Shown: positions 53,952 to 61,666, numbered from the stretch's first letter. The stretch: 64,000 nucleotides of DNA from Clostridium mobile (GCF_018918285.1 NZ_JAHLQF010000002.1:186001-250000); one strand, 5' to 3'. The notes: generated from the letters alone by a model not told the origin. Program-made: numbers and translations.

Positions 53952-55383
53952 TGCACCCTAAATGTTAGACAAAAAAACTAACATTTGGAGGTGTATTTTT
54001 TATGTCAAAATACTCATATGAATTAAAGTTAGAAATAGTTCAATACGTGCTTGAAGGAAAGCATTCCCAAGGTAATGCTGTAAGAAAATATAATATTACT
54101 AAAAATCATATACAAAATTGGCTTAAGTTATATCAAAATTATGGAGCTGATGGATTATTTATTAAGCACGGTTACTATACTGGAGATTTTTAAATATCTG
54201 TAGTAGAATATATGCATAAATGTAATGCTTCTACATTTGATACAGCAGCTAAGTTCGGTATTCCTAGCATGTCAACTGTATTAAAGTGGGAGCGTATATA
54301 TTATGATAAAGGACCAGAGGCTCTATACCGAGATAATAGTGGTAGGCCGGGAAAAATATGAATGATAAGTCAAAGAAATCCAAACTTTCTAAAGACCAAA
54401 AAGAAGATTTAATTGCAGAAGTGCAACGTCTACGTATAGAGAATGAATACTTAAAAAATTGAATGCCTTAGTTCAAAAACGGGAAAAATCAGATATGAAG
54501 ACAAAGTAATTGTCATCAGTGAATTAAGGTATAAATATAAGCTGATGGCATTATTGCAATATGCTTCCATGCCTCGTAGTACGTACTATTATTATGTGAA
54601 AAAGTTAAAACAACCAGATAAATATAAAGATTTAAAAGAAGTAATTAAACAGATTTATCAAGAGAATCATGGCCGTTATGGATATCGCAGAATTACTATG
54701 GAGTTACATAATAGAGTGTATAGTTTAAATCATAAAACAGTTCAAAGACTCATGAAACATATGGGTTTAAAATGCATGGTAAGAGTAAAAAAATATCGTT
54801 CATACAAAGGAGAAGTTGGACGTATTGCTCCTAATCTTTTACAAAGAGATTTCAAAGCATCAAAGCCAAATGAGAAATGGACTACCGATGTGACTGAGTT
54901 TGTATTATTTGGACGGAAGTTATATCTTTCTCCTATTTTAGATATGTATAACGGAGAAATTATTAGCTATAACATTAGTGAACGTCCTGTATTTGCCCAG
55001 ACTGTTGATATGCTTAAAAAGGCTTTTAAGAAAATACCTGATGAAACAAATCTAATACTTTATTCAGAGCAAGGATGGCAGTAACAGATGAAACAGTACC
55101 AGGCAATGCTTATTAATAAAGGTATACGACAAAGTATGTCACGTAAAGGAAATTGTCTTGATAATTCTGTTATGGAAAATTTTTTTGGTTTATTAAAATC
55201 GGAGTTGCTATATTTGCAAGAGTTTAACTCATTAGAAGACTTTAAAATAGAACTAGAACAATATATTGATTAACTGCAATAACAAAAGAATTAAGTTCAA
55301 ACTAAAAGGAATGAGTCCTGTACAATACAGGATTCACTCCTCGTTAGTTGGCTAAATAAATATTTGTCTAATTTTTGGGGGCA
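53952..55383 (+). mobile_element. Decayed IS3-family (IS150-like) insertion sequence
   Basis: Terminal inverted repeats: left TGCACCCTAAATGTTAGACA, right end reading inward TGCCCCCAAAAATTAGACAA. About 1.43 kb, with two overlapping transposase frames in IS3 order. No clear target duplication is visible. Both transposase frames are broken. Confidence 0.85.
54002..55273 (+). pseudogene. IS3-family transposase orfA/orfB, inactivated
   Basis: orfA begins at 54002 (MSKYSYELKLEIVQYVLEG, helix-turn-helix) but has TAA at 54191 and TGA near 54358, and near 54455 it appears to lack one A in a run (LKK-LNALVQKR is split). orfB (from about 54500; ELRYKYKLMALLQYASMPRSTYYYY, HGRYGYRRITMEL, rve domain KWTTDVTEF) has an in-frame TAA at 55082, and the second catalytic Asp is replaced (YSEQGWQ instead of HSDQGWQ). 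The final ENFFGLLKSE Glu remains. Not functional. Confidence 0.9.
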
Positions 55384-55410
55384 GATCATTATAATACGAG
55401 CTCTTTTATT

Positions 55411-55698
55411 TTAAGCTCCTCCAGTTTTATCAATATCAATATACCATAAACCTAATCCATTTTTCTTTACTGCTATAAGATCTGGTCCTATAGATGGATC
55501 TATGGTATAGTAGCGCTCTATATCATCATTATAAAAATCAGACTTTATTATTTTGCATTGAAAGCTAGTTCTATAATATCCCTTTTTAAATAAATAATAC
55601 CTAACAGTTCTGTCTAATGATAATCGAATAAAAACTTCAAATATAATTATAACTATAACTACAATTGATATAATTATATTTCTCTTCTTATTTTTCAT
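55411..55698 (-). CDS. Hypothetical membrane-anchored small protein
   Basis: 95 residues, one N-terminal membrane helix (IIISIVVIVIIIFEVFIRL) and a short extracytoplasmic domain ending in WYIDIDKTGGA. AAGGAG ribosome site. Not recognised; convergent with the amidase gene. Confidence 0.6.
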   Translation of the reverse strand: MKNKKRNIIISIVVIVIIIFEVFIRLSLDRTVRYYLFKKGYYRTSFQCKIIKSDFYNDDIERYYTIDPSIGPDLIAVKKNGLGLWYIDIDKTGGA

Positions 55699-55973
55699 AA
55701 ATAAAATCTCCTTAAAAGTTGATTAAATAGCATAAATTATTATATATATATTTTAGCATTAATTACCATACGAATCAATTCCATTTACCTTTATGATAAT
55801 ATTTCATCTACAAATACTATTGTAAAAATAAATTTCAAAAATTTAAAAATATATATTTATATACTTTACAGTTAGCTTTTTTCTAAAATTATACTTAAAA
55901 TCCTTATTTATTTTAAATAATAAATTTAAAAATTATTCAATAGTGTTTTTTATAACTTAGCTCTTATCTATTT

Positions 55974-56605
55974 CCGATATCCCTCATAAAATCAAGCATT
56001 GAACTGTATGTTATACTAGATAGATCAAATTTACCATCTTTAAGCCGATATAAGATAACAATTTTACCTAGATACATTGCTGGTTATACTCGCGAGTCAA
56101 ATTCAATTATTAAATTGTTATTTACAATATTATAATGAGTATAATTCCTAAAAAACATTATCTAATTATGATCTAGCATCACTAATATTTTTCTTTAATT
56201 ATATCAAGATGATTAACCATTTCTATTTCTTTAAAACTTTTAAAGTTGATAACATATACCTCTTCAACATGGAGTACCGATCCAGTACCAGTGATTAATA
56301 TTATAAGTAAATCTTCTTCGTTATCATTATCTAAATCTTATAAAAATAGCGCAGGATTATACGTAATATTACTATCATTTTTCTAATTTAAAAAGCTACT
56401 TTTATATTGATATCTAGTAGAAGACCTTTGTATACATCAGCATTTTTTTAGTTCTTTCCCTAATAATCGTATGTTTTGCTTTGAAAACTCGGCAATAATT
56501 TTATAATCTTGTATATTATATTTAAGTGTGTTATCATGCATTTTACTTATAGATGGTGTTAAGTTTAGGACAATAGTTAAAAAAAGCATTTAATTTTAAA
56601 AACAT
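55974..56605 (-). pseudogene. Decayed gene for a secreted repeat-type protein
   Basis: Reading the minus strand from ATG at 56605, pieces in changing frames give a signal peptide-like LFLTIVLNLTPSIS, then YNIQDYKIIAEFSKQNIRLLGKEL, DVYKGLLLDIN, NPALFL-stop-DLDNDNEEDLLIILITGTG, and finally MYLGKIVILYRLKDGKFDLS...DFMRDIGNR-stop. At least three stops or frameshifts separate them. The DLDNDNEED segment is of the Asp-rich FG-GAP/VCBS-like type seen in clostridial lipoproteins. Confidence 0.75.
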
Positions 56606-56661
56606 GTTATAACCTCATTAAATTATTCCATAAACAAATTATATATTCATATAGTAGAAGG

Positions 56662-56691
56662 GTTGAACCTTAATATGATATGTAACTGGTT
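56662..56691 (+). CRISPR. Orphan degenerate terminal CRISPR repeat
   Basis: GTTGAACCTTAATATGATAT followed by GTAACTGGTT. The first 22 bases match the CRISPR repeat and the 3' end is degenerate, as in the terminal repeats of the arrays at 59.1 and 59.8 kb. A palindromic element follows at 56738. Confidence 0.6.
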
Positions 56692-56737
56692 ATTTTCTCA
56701 AGTATAAGTTTTTACAAAGATAATTAATATCTCAAAG

Positions 56738-56802
56738 AGAAACTAAGTAAATAATGACGTCACTTCAAAAAGGTGCTCCTCCCACTATATAGCTTAGTTT
56801 CT
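56738..56802 (+). repeat. Palindromic element, copy 5 (AAACTAAG subfamily)
   Basis: AGAAACTAAGTAAATAATGA and a complementary arm ending CTTAGTTTCT; same subfamily as 29897-29959. Confidence 0.75.
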
Positions 56803-56868
56803 TTATGTTTTACAAATACATTTTCAAATATATTGTGATAAATAGTTTTCCAAAATAGAGAGCCGAGC

Positions 56869-56922
56869 ACGTAGTGAAGTTGCTCCAATAAAAAGTTGCT
56901 ATTTACCTACATGCTTAGCTCT
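56869..56922 (+). repeat. Palindromic element, copy 6
   Basis: AGAGCCGAGCACGTAGTGAAG with right arm CCTACATGCTTAGCTCT; slightly shortened centre. Confidence 0.75.
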
Positions 56923-57048
56923 TTTTATTATTATTTAGATTAATTATGATATAATGTAATTAAATAGAAAATATATTATTTTAATAATAAAGATATGAAT
57001 ATACACAGTAAAGATCATCTATTTTAGGAATGAAAGGGAGATGGCCAT

Positions 57049-57141
57049 ATGAAATGCCCATATTGTGGAGAAGAAATGAAGCAGGGATTTATAAGTGGGG
57101 ATAGGTTTTCTCTTAAATGGGTTCCAGAAGATTATTATTGA
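57049..57141 (+). pseudogene. Truncated zinc-ribbon protein gene
   Basis: AAAGGGAG and ATG lead into MKCPYCGEEMKQGFISGDRF...WVPEDYY then TGA. The N-terminal CPYCG knuckle and WVPED resemble small zinc-ribbon (DUF6487-type) proteins that normally continue; the rest is missing, with a palindromic element close behind. Confidence 0.6.
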
Positions 57142-57213
57142 TGTAGAAAATAAAATTGACCAAAGAAAATGAGTGTAATCTATAATATCATTAAAGTGAA
57201 CTGAGATACATAT

Positions 57214-57276
57214 AGAGCTGAGCACATAGTGAAGCGCTCCAGTAAAAATTGCTATTTCACTGTATACTTAGTTTTT
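57214..57276 (+). repeat. Palindromic element, copy 7
   Basis: AGAGCTGAGCACATAGTGAAG with a diverged right arm (CACTGTATACTTAG). Confidence 0.7.
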
Positions 57277-57377
57277 TATGGTTTACAAATGTTTATAGAT
57301 GATAGATTAATAGATCAATACATCTAACTTAAAATGGTTTATCATTTCACAATTAACGTTAATAGGGGGGAATAACA

Positions 57378-57599
57378 TTGAATATAACTTTCATGAAGGT
57401 AGTTACATATTTATTATTTGGTATTATGTTTTATTTTAGCACCAAAGATTTTGAAAACTTTTATAAAAAAGAATATGATTCAGATTTAAATAAAAAGGAA
57501 ATAATTAAATATATTCATAAATGCGAAATTAGAATAGGTATTATATTGTTTTTCATTATGTCAAATATAATCATTATTGCAACAAATATTAATAAATAA
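57378..57599 (+). CDS. Small two-helix membrane protein, hypothetical
   Basis: 73 residues, TTG start after AGGGGGG. Two hydrophobic helices (VVTYLLFGIMFYFS and IGIILFFIMSNIIIIAT) flank a charged loop. No recognised family. It ends seven bases before the first repeat of a decayed CRISPR array. Confidence 0.5.
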   Translation: MNITFMKVVTYLLFGIMFYFSTKDFENFYKKEYDSDLNKKEIIKYIHKCEIRIGIILFFIMSNIIIIATNINK

Positions 57600-57605
57600 A
57601 AATTA

Positions 57606-57767
57606 AGTACACATTAACATAAGATGTATTTAAATTTGACTATAACAGCTATTGAACATGAAAGTTTAGATGTTGAACTATAACATAGAATGTATTTAAA
57701 TAAAGGAATATAAAATAGAGGGCATGTGCAGACCAGAGTTGAACCATAACATAGGATGTAAACAATT
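57606..57767 (+). CRISPR. Decayed CRISPR array (3 repeats, 2 spacers)
   Basis: Repeats at 57606-57635 (degenerate 5' half), 57672-57701 and 57738-57767 (degenerate 3' end, so terminal). Spacers 57636-57671 and 57702-57737 are both 36 bp. No leader precedes it, and no cas gene is near. Confidence 0.8.
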
Positions 57768-57972
57768 TATTTAACTAAATATTTATTTCTATGAATTTAT
57801 TGTCCAAAACTTAAAAATGATATGTAATGTACCTTATGCATTTTAACAAAATCGAATTTTGAGACTATAGTTATGAATAAATGATAAGTATGGTATAATA
57901 TTATAAATCACACTTTCTTAAACTATTAAATAATATTAGGGAATCACAGGACTAATGTGGGAGAGATAGGTT

Positions 57973-58272
57973 ATGAGTTTTAATTTAGACAAGAATATTA
58001 TAGAATCAATTTCAAAAGTTGCAAATAGATATGAAATTAATAAAGTTACTTTATTTGGTTCAAGGGCAAGAGGAGATAATAAAAAAACTAGTGATATAGA
58101 TTTAGCGGTATATTGTAATGAGGGATTTGATAATCAAAGTGAATTATATTTTGAGCTAGAGGATATAGATACGTTACTTAAACTTGATATTGTATTTATT
58201 AATAGTAACACAGATAAAAAACTTATAGAAAATATCAAAAGAGAGGGTGTTATTATATATGAAAGAAAATAG
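57973..58272 (+). CDS. mntA: MntA-type nucleotidyltransferase antitoxin
   Basis: Minimal nucleotidyltransferase, 99 residues. It contains GSRARGDNKKTSDID, an exact GSX10DXD active-site motif. Characterised MntA antitoxins add AMP to a tyrosine of the HepT toxin. It overlaps the HEPN gene by 14 bp. GAGAG ribosome site. Confidence 0.88.
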   Translation: MSFNLDKNIIESISKVANRYEINKVTLFGSRARGDNKKTSDIDLAVYCNEGFDNQSELYFELEDIDTLLKLDIVFINSNTDKKLIENIKREGVIIYERK

Positions 58273-58669
58273 AAGCAAATTGCATAATTTTATAAAGGCT
58301 TTAGATAGATTAAAAGAAGGATTACTTCAATATAATGATGAAAATGAACTTCTAAGAGATGGATTGATTCAAAGATTTGAGTTTACTTTTGAATTAGCTT
58401 GGAAAACTTTAAAAGAATTATTTGAGGATGAGGGATTAATGGGATTGAATTCTCCAAAATCAGTATTGAAAGAGGCATTCTCAGCAGGAATAATTGAAAA
58501 TGAAAAATTATGGCTAGACATGCTTGTAGATAGAAACTCTACATCTCATATGTATAGTGAAAGTAATGCTATAGAGATTTGCAAAAATATAAAAGAGGAG
58601 TACACTAAAGCATTAGAGGACCTTAAAGATAAAATAATTAGAAGAATTGGTTACATAGAGGATAAATAG
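58259..58669 (+). CDS. hepT: HepT-like HEPN toxin (HI0074 family)
   Basis: 136-residue all-helical HEPN protein. It has RNSTSHMY near residue 95, fitting the RX4HXY motif: catalytic Arg/His of the RNase and the Tyr AMPylated by MntA. Start ATG follows GAGAGGGTG inside the mntA end; translation is coupled. Both motifs are intact, so the pair looks functional. It lies among CRISPR remnants. Confidence 0.87.
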   Translation: MKENRSKLHNFIKALDRLKEGLLQYNDENELLRDGLIQRFEFTFELAWKTLKELFEDEGLMGLNSPKSVLKEAFSAGIIENEKLWLDMLVDRNSTSHMYSESNAIEICKNIKEEYTKALEDLKDKIIRRIGYIEDK

Positions 58670-58698
58670 CTCCAGTTATTTAACAGGAGCTATTTATT
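58664..58698 (+). terminator. Terminator of the mntA-hepT operon
   Basis: AAATAGCTCC / GGAGCTATTT, 12-base loop, AT-rich tail; includes the stop codon of hepT. Confidence 0.75.
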
Positions 58699-58721
58699 TA
58701 ATTAATCAATGTTATTAGAAC

Positions 58722-58751
58722 GTTAAGCCTTAATGTGAGATGTAACTGATT
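58722..58751 (+). CRISPR. Orphan degenerate terminal CRISPR repeat
   Basis: GTTAAGCCTTAATGTGAGAT then GTAACTGATT; same type as 56662-56691 and followed by the palindromic element at 58801. Confidence 0.55.
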
Positions 58752-58800
58752 ATTTTCTCAATTATAAGTTTTTACAAAGATAATTTAGCTTATTAAATAG

Positions 58801-58863
58801 AGAGCTAAGTATATAGTGAAATCGCTTCAGAAAAAGTCGCTTTTTCATTGCATGCTTAGCTCT
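58801..58863 (+). repeat. Palindromic element, copy 8
   Basis: AGAGCTAAGTATATAGTGAA with right arm TTGCATGCTTAGCTCT; conserved AT-rich flank TTTTCTCAATTATAAG to its left. A CRISPR leader starts 12 bases later. Confidence 0.8.
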
Positions 58864-58874
58864 TTTATATTTTA

Positions 58875-59061
58875 CAATAGAGAATATCCCAACCGATTTT
58901 AGTACTGAAATTACTTATAATTCAATAGAATCAATGGCTATACCATAATTTTAGAGGATATATTTTAAATATATCAAACGGTTGGGATAGATTTTAATAA
59001 ATCCTTTGAAATCAATGGCCTTACTGCTATAATAAAAATAAAGAATGTTGATTTTACAGTG
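58875..59061 (+). CRISPR. CRISPR leader
   Basis: 187 bp. Aligns along its length with 52121-52307, and its last 28 bases (ending GTTGATTTTACAGTG) are identical to 59463-59490 before the next array. Contains distant inverted arms CCCAACCG and CGGTTGGG. Confidence 0.65.
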
Positions 59062-59157
59062 GTTGAACCATAACATAGGATGTATTTAAATTTCCAATCT
59101 GAATTATTATCTTTACTTCTCCATGGAGTTGAACCATAACATAGGATGTACCAATTA
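59062..59157 (+). CRISPR. Minimal CRISPR array (2 repeats, 1 spacer)
   Basis: Repeat 59062-59091 (GTTGAACCATAACATAGG... ending ATTTAAAT), 36-bp spacer 59092-59127, and a terminal repeat 59128-59157 with degenerate 3' end. Leader directly upstream, palindromic element downstream. Confidence 0.85.
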
Positions 59158-59204
59158 TTTTTTCAATATTCAATTTCTACAAAGATAATTTAGTTTCACA
59201 ACAG

Positions 59205-59258
59205 AGAGCTAAGCATATAATGAAGTCGCTCCAAGAAAAAGTCTACATACTTAGCTCT
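59205..59258 (+). repeat. Palindromic element, copy 9 (shortened)
   Basis: AGAGCTAAGCATATAATGAAG with right arm CTACATACTTAGCTCT; about 10 bases are missing from the right half. Confidence 0.75.
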
Positions 59259-59383
59259 TTTATGTTTTACAGATATAGTTAATAGATTTTCAAATAAATA
59301 GATTTTTTATAATTTTCCCAGGTGAAGGATAAAATATAACATATATAAATTTAAATATACCAATATTTTAGGGTGGATTTTTT

Positions 59384-59470
59384 ATGAGTATTTTGGAAAT
59401 GTTAAATTGCCTGGTAAGATTTCGAGGAAATGTAGAAATACCAATGGGTGATGTGGTACTACAAAAATAA
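59384..59470 (+). other. Short open frame inside the leader region
   Basis: 28 codons (MSILEMLNCLVRFRGNVEIP...) after GGGTGG. It replaces most of the leader sequence seen upstream of the previous array. Possibly a fragment of a deleted gene; not recognised. Confidence 0.3.
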
Positions 59471-59490
59471 AGAATGTTGATTTTACAGTG

Positions 59491-59847
59491 GTTGAACCTT
59501 AACATAAGATGTATTTAAATTAAATTTTGAACCTTTTTCTAGTTACCAAAAGTTCAATGTTGAACCTTAACATAAGATGTATTTAAATAGGTTTTGGGTA
59601 TGTCCTTTTTGTTTTTCTCTTGATGTTGAACCTTAACATAAGATGTATTTAAATTTATCAAAGGTTGATAAAATGGTTTTTGGTACTAGTTGAACCTTAA
59701 CATAAGATGTATTTAAATGTATACATATCATTTATTTTAAAATACCAATTATGTTGAACCATAACATAGGATGTATTTAAATAAACACTTTTAATAGCCG
59801 TAGTTGGAAGGATATGCGTTGAACCATAACATAGGATGTGTCAATTA
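59491..59847 (+). CRISPR. CRISPR array (6 repeats, 5 spacers), type I-B-like repeat
   Basis: 30-bp repeat starting GTTGAACC and ending ATTTAAAT at 59491, 59559, 59625, 59689, 59753 and a degenerate terminal one at 59818. Spacers are 38, 36, 34, 34 and 35 bp. Repeats 1-4 read CCTTAACATAAG, repeats 5-6 read CCATAACATAGG. The 28 bases before repeat 1 equal the leader end at 59034-59061. The ATTTAAAT end fits the 5' handle of clostridial I-B crRNAs. No cas genes in the window. Confidence 0.93.
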
Positions 59848-59895
59848 TTTTTTCAATCCTCAATTTTTACAAAAATATTTTAATTTCTCAAATAG

Positions 59896-59958
59896 AGAGC
59901 TAAGCATGTAGTGAAGCCGCTCTGGTAAGAGACGCTATTTACCTACACACTTAGCTCT
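59896..59958 (+). repeat. Palindromic element, copy 10
   Basis: AGAGCTAAGCATGTAGTGAAG with right arm CTACACACTTAGCTCT; directly follows the trailer of the six-repeat array. Confidence 0.8.
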
Positions 59959-60008
59959 TTTATTGTTTACAGATATATTTTTATAATTGATATATAAACA
60001 AATGAGTT

Positions 60009-60383
60009 TTATGATAATGGAACATCGGATACTTTCTTCATTTCAATTACTCTGCTCTTATTATTATCATAAATATAAAAACTTTTATTTAATAGTGAAA
60101 TTACCTGAGTATCTTTTTCTCCATAACAAATAAATATATTATTTTTATATTTATTATACTTTCCTTTTTCAATTATAATATCATTAAATTTTATAAAAAA
60201 TTCTTCTTCTGTAAAATTAAATTCGTACAAATCAGGTAAATACTCTGTAGATTGATAAAAACCTTTAATATATTCTAAAGGTTTTGCTTTATTAAAATTA
60301 TAAATACTAAATATTAATAATACAACTAATATAATATTTAGTATAAGTGAAAAAGATAATATCATTTTGTTATCTTGCTTCAT
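60009..60383 (-). CDS. Hypothetical membrane-anchored protein
   Basis: 124 residues from the ATG after AAAGGAGGT; an upstream in-frame ATG at 60440 sits inside a palindrome and lacks a ribosome site. One membrane helix (ILSFSLILNIILVVLLIFSIY) and a small extracytoplasmic domain rich in Asn, Tyr and Lys. Not recognised. Downstream of and co-oriented with the secreted-protein gene at 60482. Confidence 0.6.
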   Translation of the reverse strand: MKQDNKMILSFSLILNIILVVLLIFSIYNFNKAKPLEYIKGFYQSTEYLPDLYEFNFTEEEFFIKFNDIIIEKGKYNKYKNNIFICYGEKDTQVISLLNKSFYIYDNNKSRVIEMKKVSDVPLS

Positions 60384-60430
60384 TTTAAATACCTCCTTTA
60401 GATCTATTAACAAATTGACTATATATAATT

Positions 60431-60484
60431 TAGTAGACATATAAAAACTGAAAGATTAATCTTTTAGTTTTTATATGTCTACTA
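60431..60484. repeat. 54-bp near-perfect palindrome
   Basis: 27-bp arms starting TAGTAGACATATAAAAACT, one mismatch (a G:T pair in RNA), no spacer. It begins at the stop codon of the upstream secreted-protein gene. A terminator without a T tail, an RNA stability hairpin or a former mobile-element end are possible. Confidence 0.8.
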
Positions 60485-61141
60485 TCTATCTAATGCATCT
60501 GAATAATAAGTCTCGTCATATACTATATCCCTTAGATATCCATTATTTGTGAAAATTACATAAGTTTGTACTATTCCACCTATGCTTATTTCTACTCTCC
60601 TAGGTGAGTTTACCTTTCTGTGTTTATATGCTCTCCCTTGTATTGCTGTATAAATTTCTCTACCTGAAACTAGATGATAGAACATTGTTCCATCAAAATT
60701 TACAGGGGAACCATTTTCAGTATAAACATGAGAATCTCCTAGTGATACAACTTTATCAGGAGAACTAGAACCTGAATATAAAAGGCCTACTATAACTTCT
60801 GGTTGTATATGGTAGGTTCTATAGTACTTGCCTTTAAATTTAATTCCATCCATTGCAAATATAGAGTACCTTATAGTCGTTCCATTTTCTTGTGATGATT
60901 GTAATTTTAAGTTTTCTTCATGATTTTTTTTGAATTCTTTAATATCTTTTATTTCATAGTCACCATTTTCTGCATGCATTAATATTTCTTCGTATGAATA
61001 AGTTTTTTCAATTGGTAAAGTATCTAATTCTTTAATTGGTATAGGTTTTATTGAAGTATTTACCTTCTGAGTAAAAGTTGAATTTGGTAATAATAGCAAA
61101 GCAATTAAAAACACTGAAGTAAATTTAATTACTCTTTTCAT
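60482..61141 (-). CDS. Hypothetical secreted protein
   Basis: 219 residues with a signal peptide (VIKFTSVFLIALLLLPNSTFT). The mature part has no motif recognised here; segments such as YRTYHIQPEVIVGLLYSG and RRVEISIGGIVQTYVIFTNNGYLRDI suggest a beta-rich fold. CAAGGAG ribosome site. Confidence 0.65.
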   Translation of the reverse strand: MKRVIKFTSVFLIALLLLPNSTFTQKVNTSIKPIPIKELDTLPIEKTYSYEEILMHAENGDYEIKDIKEFKKNHEENLKLQSSQENGTTIRYSIFAMDGIKFKGKYYRTYHIQPEVIVGLLYSGSSSPDKVVSLGDSHVYTENGSPVNFDGTMFYHLVSGREIYTAIQGRAYKHRKVNSPRRVEISIGGIVQTYVIFTNNGYLRDIVYDETYYSDALDR

Positions 61142-61278
61142 TTTTATTCTCCTTGTTTTTAAATTGATTAGTTATGTTTGTATATAGCATATCATAAAGT
61201 TGGATGATAAATTGTCCAATATTGTCAAAATGTTTAAGGAAAATTATTTAAATGAAATTAAGTTAGTTCCACAAACAG

Positions 61279-61340
61279 AGAGCTAAGTATGTAGTGAAGT
61301 CGCTCCGAAAAAGTCGCTATTTCTCTACATGCTTAGCTCT
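61279..61340 (+). repeat. Palindromic element, copy 11
   Basis: AGAGCTAAGTATGTAGTGAAG with right arm CTACATGCTTAGCTCT; among the best conserved copies. Confidence 0.8.
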
Positions 61341-61404
61341 TTTATTGTTTAACAAATCTATTTTTAAATTTATAGTATGACAGATTAGTATCTCAAATAC
61401 TGAA

Positions 61405-61443
61405 TTACTTCGACCATTCCAAAGAATCCTTTATGTATGGGCG
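61405..61443 (-). pseudogene. 3' fragment of a QueG-like gene
   Basis: Minus strand encodes RPYIKDSLEWSK-stop, nearly identical to the C-terminus of the intact gene at 62120 (RPYIKDSPEWLK-stop). Only these ~12 codons remain, next to IS200/IS605-like copy 5. Confidence 0.7.
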
Positions 61444-61473
61444 AATGAGACTAGATGCTTAGTTATCCTTCAT

Positions 61474-61666
61474 CAAGTGATTCTTAGCTTTAAATGGAGT
61501 TTACTTAAAAGCAATACTTACTCCAGCTGAAGCTTAGAAGAACTTATCCAGGGACGTAGCATCCGTTATCGCCCACTTATAGAAAAGCAGAGAACTAAAA
61601 TCTTTGATTTTATGTGAATCGCTTTCACAGAGTGCGAGGGGAGTATTACGGATGGTAGTCATCGGA
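61474..61666 (-). mobile_element. Non-autonomous IS200/IS605-like element, copy 5
   Basis: 193 bp; minus strand runs TCCGATGACTACC to CACTTG, preceded by TTTG. The middle is ~28 bp longer than in copies 1 and 2 and contains AAAATCAAAGATTTT and TTCTCTGCTTTTCTATAAG. Both end structures are conserved. Confidence 0.75.

Larger units (their letters stand above)
53929..55407. terminator. Inverted-repeat terminator interrupted by an IS element
   Basis: AAAAGAGCTCGTATT (from 53929) and AATACGAGCTCTTTT (55393-55407) are complementary and lie at the ends of the convergent amidase and 95-residue-protein genes. Together they would form one bidirectional terminator; the IS3-family element sits between the arms. 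Confidence 0.75.

Noticed and set aside
59384-59470. Small Cas or anti-CRISPR gene in the leader region
   Set aside because: Only 28 codons, no family motif; could be chance or a fragment.
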